Shown here: one piece after another, positions 62,954-64,000 of the stretch | Position numbering within the stretch: position 1 is the stretch's first letter | How the letters are laid out: each line of letters opens with the position of its first letter | NCBI RefSeq assembly: GCF_001467535.1 | Contig: NZ_LNZC01000027.1 | Coordinates: 35,428 to 99,427 of the forward strand | Source: Legionella worsleiensis | Lineage (GTDB): Bacteria > Pseudomonadota > Gammaproteobacteria > Legionellales > Legionellaceae | Length of the DNA: 64,000 nt | Direction of reading: 5' to 3' | Position numbers and translations under genes: made by a program | Notes under the pieces: generated by a model | The model's input: the letters and a program-made list of their open reading frames with translations, nothing else | What the model was told of the DNA's origin: nothing | Database searches by the model: none

Positions 62954-63521
62954 AGCGTCCAAACCCTCACATGAGTCGATTCCCCTCCATCTTGAGGCAT
63001 GTCCCCCATAAGATTTATAACACGCTCTCAAAAACGCATCAGCCCTCGTTAAGCCCAAATTATCGAGTAACTAAAAAAATAAAAGTATTCATAATACCCA
63101 GACTCTTTAATAAGTTAATTCTTATCATCAACCAAGTTAAAATCGTTCTAACCTTTTAATTATTTTATATAAAACAATCAGCGACCGTTTTTTATTAAAG
63201 GCAAATTGGTGCAAATTAGAACTGATTGAGCCTCAAGAATTTACTGAAATAAGAAATAGAGCAGCACGATTAAAAAATACATTTTTTTAATAGAATAAAT
63301 GGGTTAGTGTCGGTTTATGTTTTAAATGATCAATATACTAAATATATCGAGGTTCTCCCAGAATTAGCACCATGCAAAACGTAGCAATCCCTTTTTACAT
63401 TCTGAATGATACGTTTAGCTCATTTAATTTCAATAAACTGTACACAGTTAGAAACACTCCAGATATTTAATCAATCTCACCTTGACTCCACCCTTACAGC
63501 ATCAAAATACTTCCTTTCTTT

Positions 63522-63703
63522 GTTTTCTACCCAATAAAATAATGGAGGTCGCTTTGCGACACTGTTTCATCCCCCCTCACCCTTAATCCCTCTCCCCCAT
63601 GCTTCGCACAGTGGAGAGGGAGATTTAATAGCATAGAGAAACGACTTCCATTATTTTATTGGGTAGAAAACGCAAAAGAACAGTATGAGAATTGTGCAAG
63701 AAC
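63522..63703. repeat. MITE-like repeat unit A
   Basis: Begins with GTTTTCTACCCAATAAAAT and ends with its complement near 63670, giving terminal inverted repeats of about 34 bp with a few mismatches. The core (63574-63620) is a palindromic CCCTC...GAGGG segment. Its right part (63622-63703) recurs at 63919-64000. No target duplication was found. The stretch 63059-63521 shows no gene or repeat. Confidence 0.6.
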
Positions 63704-63870
63704 GGATTCAAGGTGAAATCGATTAAATAGTTGATGATGGATGAATGATTTTGCATTTTATTTGGGTAAAATTAGAACTTATTATGTTAGAGAAAATAAA
63801 ATTATTAAAGCTTAGCCATTATAAGCTTTTACCTATCATCCCGGTTTAAAAGGTTATATACCATTGCGTC

Positions 63871-64000
63871 CCCTCTCCACTGTGCGAAGCATGGGGGAGA
63901 GAGATTAAGGGTGAGAGGGATTTAATAGCATAGAGAAACGACTTCCATTATTTTATTGGGTAGAAAACGCAGAAGAACAGTATGAGAATTGTGCAAGAAC
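63871..64000. repeat. Repeat unit B, core inverted relative to A
   Basis: 63919-64000 is an 82-base direct copy of 63622-63703 (one mismatch seen), running off the window end. The adjoining core (63871-63919) matches 63574-63620 only as reverse complement, so the core is flipped with respect to the flank. The left terminal repeat is absent. Confidence 0.6.

Overview
The window is AT-rich, densely packed gammaproteobacterial chromosome, and the gene content points to Legionella or a close relative. Indicators are a Sel1-repeat protein of the LpnE/EnhC type beside pilS-pilR, an exported phytase-like cysteine phosphatase resembling LppA, several small Legionella-style outer-membrane barrels, paired exported proteins that begin TPLWTFEPLTAT and end in a C-type-lectin-like DUF1566 (Lcl_C) domain, and unrecognised proteins with acidic C-termini like Dot/Icm substrates. 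The species cannot be fixed from sequence alone. No rRNA, tRNA or CRISPR array was seen.

Layout. 72-3478 (-) is a tightly overlapping riboflavin operon, ribD-ribE-ribBA-ribH, divergent from a BepA-like M48 peptidase. 5085-6250 is a DUF2384/RES toxin-antitoxin pair with its own palindromic operator. 6267-10395 (-) holds pilR, pilS and a Sel1-repeat gene; a perfect FNR-type box lies between it and a divergent LysR regulator. A phosphatase, a GGDEF/EAL-like protein, YajQ and two orphan proteins follow. 19084-25600 carries a P-loop kinase and two paralogous exported lectin-like proteins. These share a duplicated 3' flank of about 230 bp, one copy of which contains a 313-bp MITE with an 8-bp target duplication. 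Two exported barrel proteins, a large PAS/GAF/EAL phosphodiesterase, a second 63-bp MITE copy, an OafA-type acyltransferase, CvfB, an RND pump and assorted small enzymes fill 25600-45000.

45327-60686 is a candidate biosynthetic gene cluster: a SAM methyltransferase, a SyrP/TauD-like Fe(II)/2-oxoglutarate oxygenase, an O-methyltransferase, a 3804-residue polyketide synthase and a glutathione-transferase-like protein. The synthase has three ketosynthases, two reductases, one dehydratase and two intact carrier domains. It has no acyltransferase domain in any module, one carrier-like domain without its serine, and an NRPS-type condensation domain at its C-terminus instead of a thioesterase. This is the strongest candidate for an undescribed system.

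The second theme is DNA plasticity. The two lectin-like genes end in G/C-ending codon tracts that look like diversity-generating-retroelement variable regions, each followed by a compact hairpin, but no reverse transcriptase or template is in the window. The MITE pair, the DnaA-box cluster at a duplication edge and a repeat with an inverted core at the right end all mark recent rearrangement.
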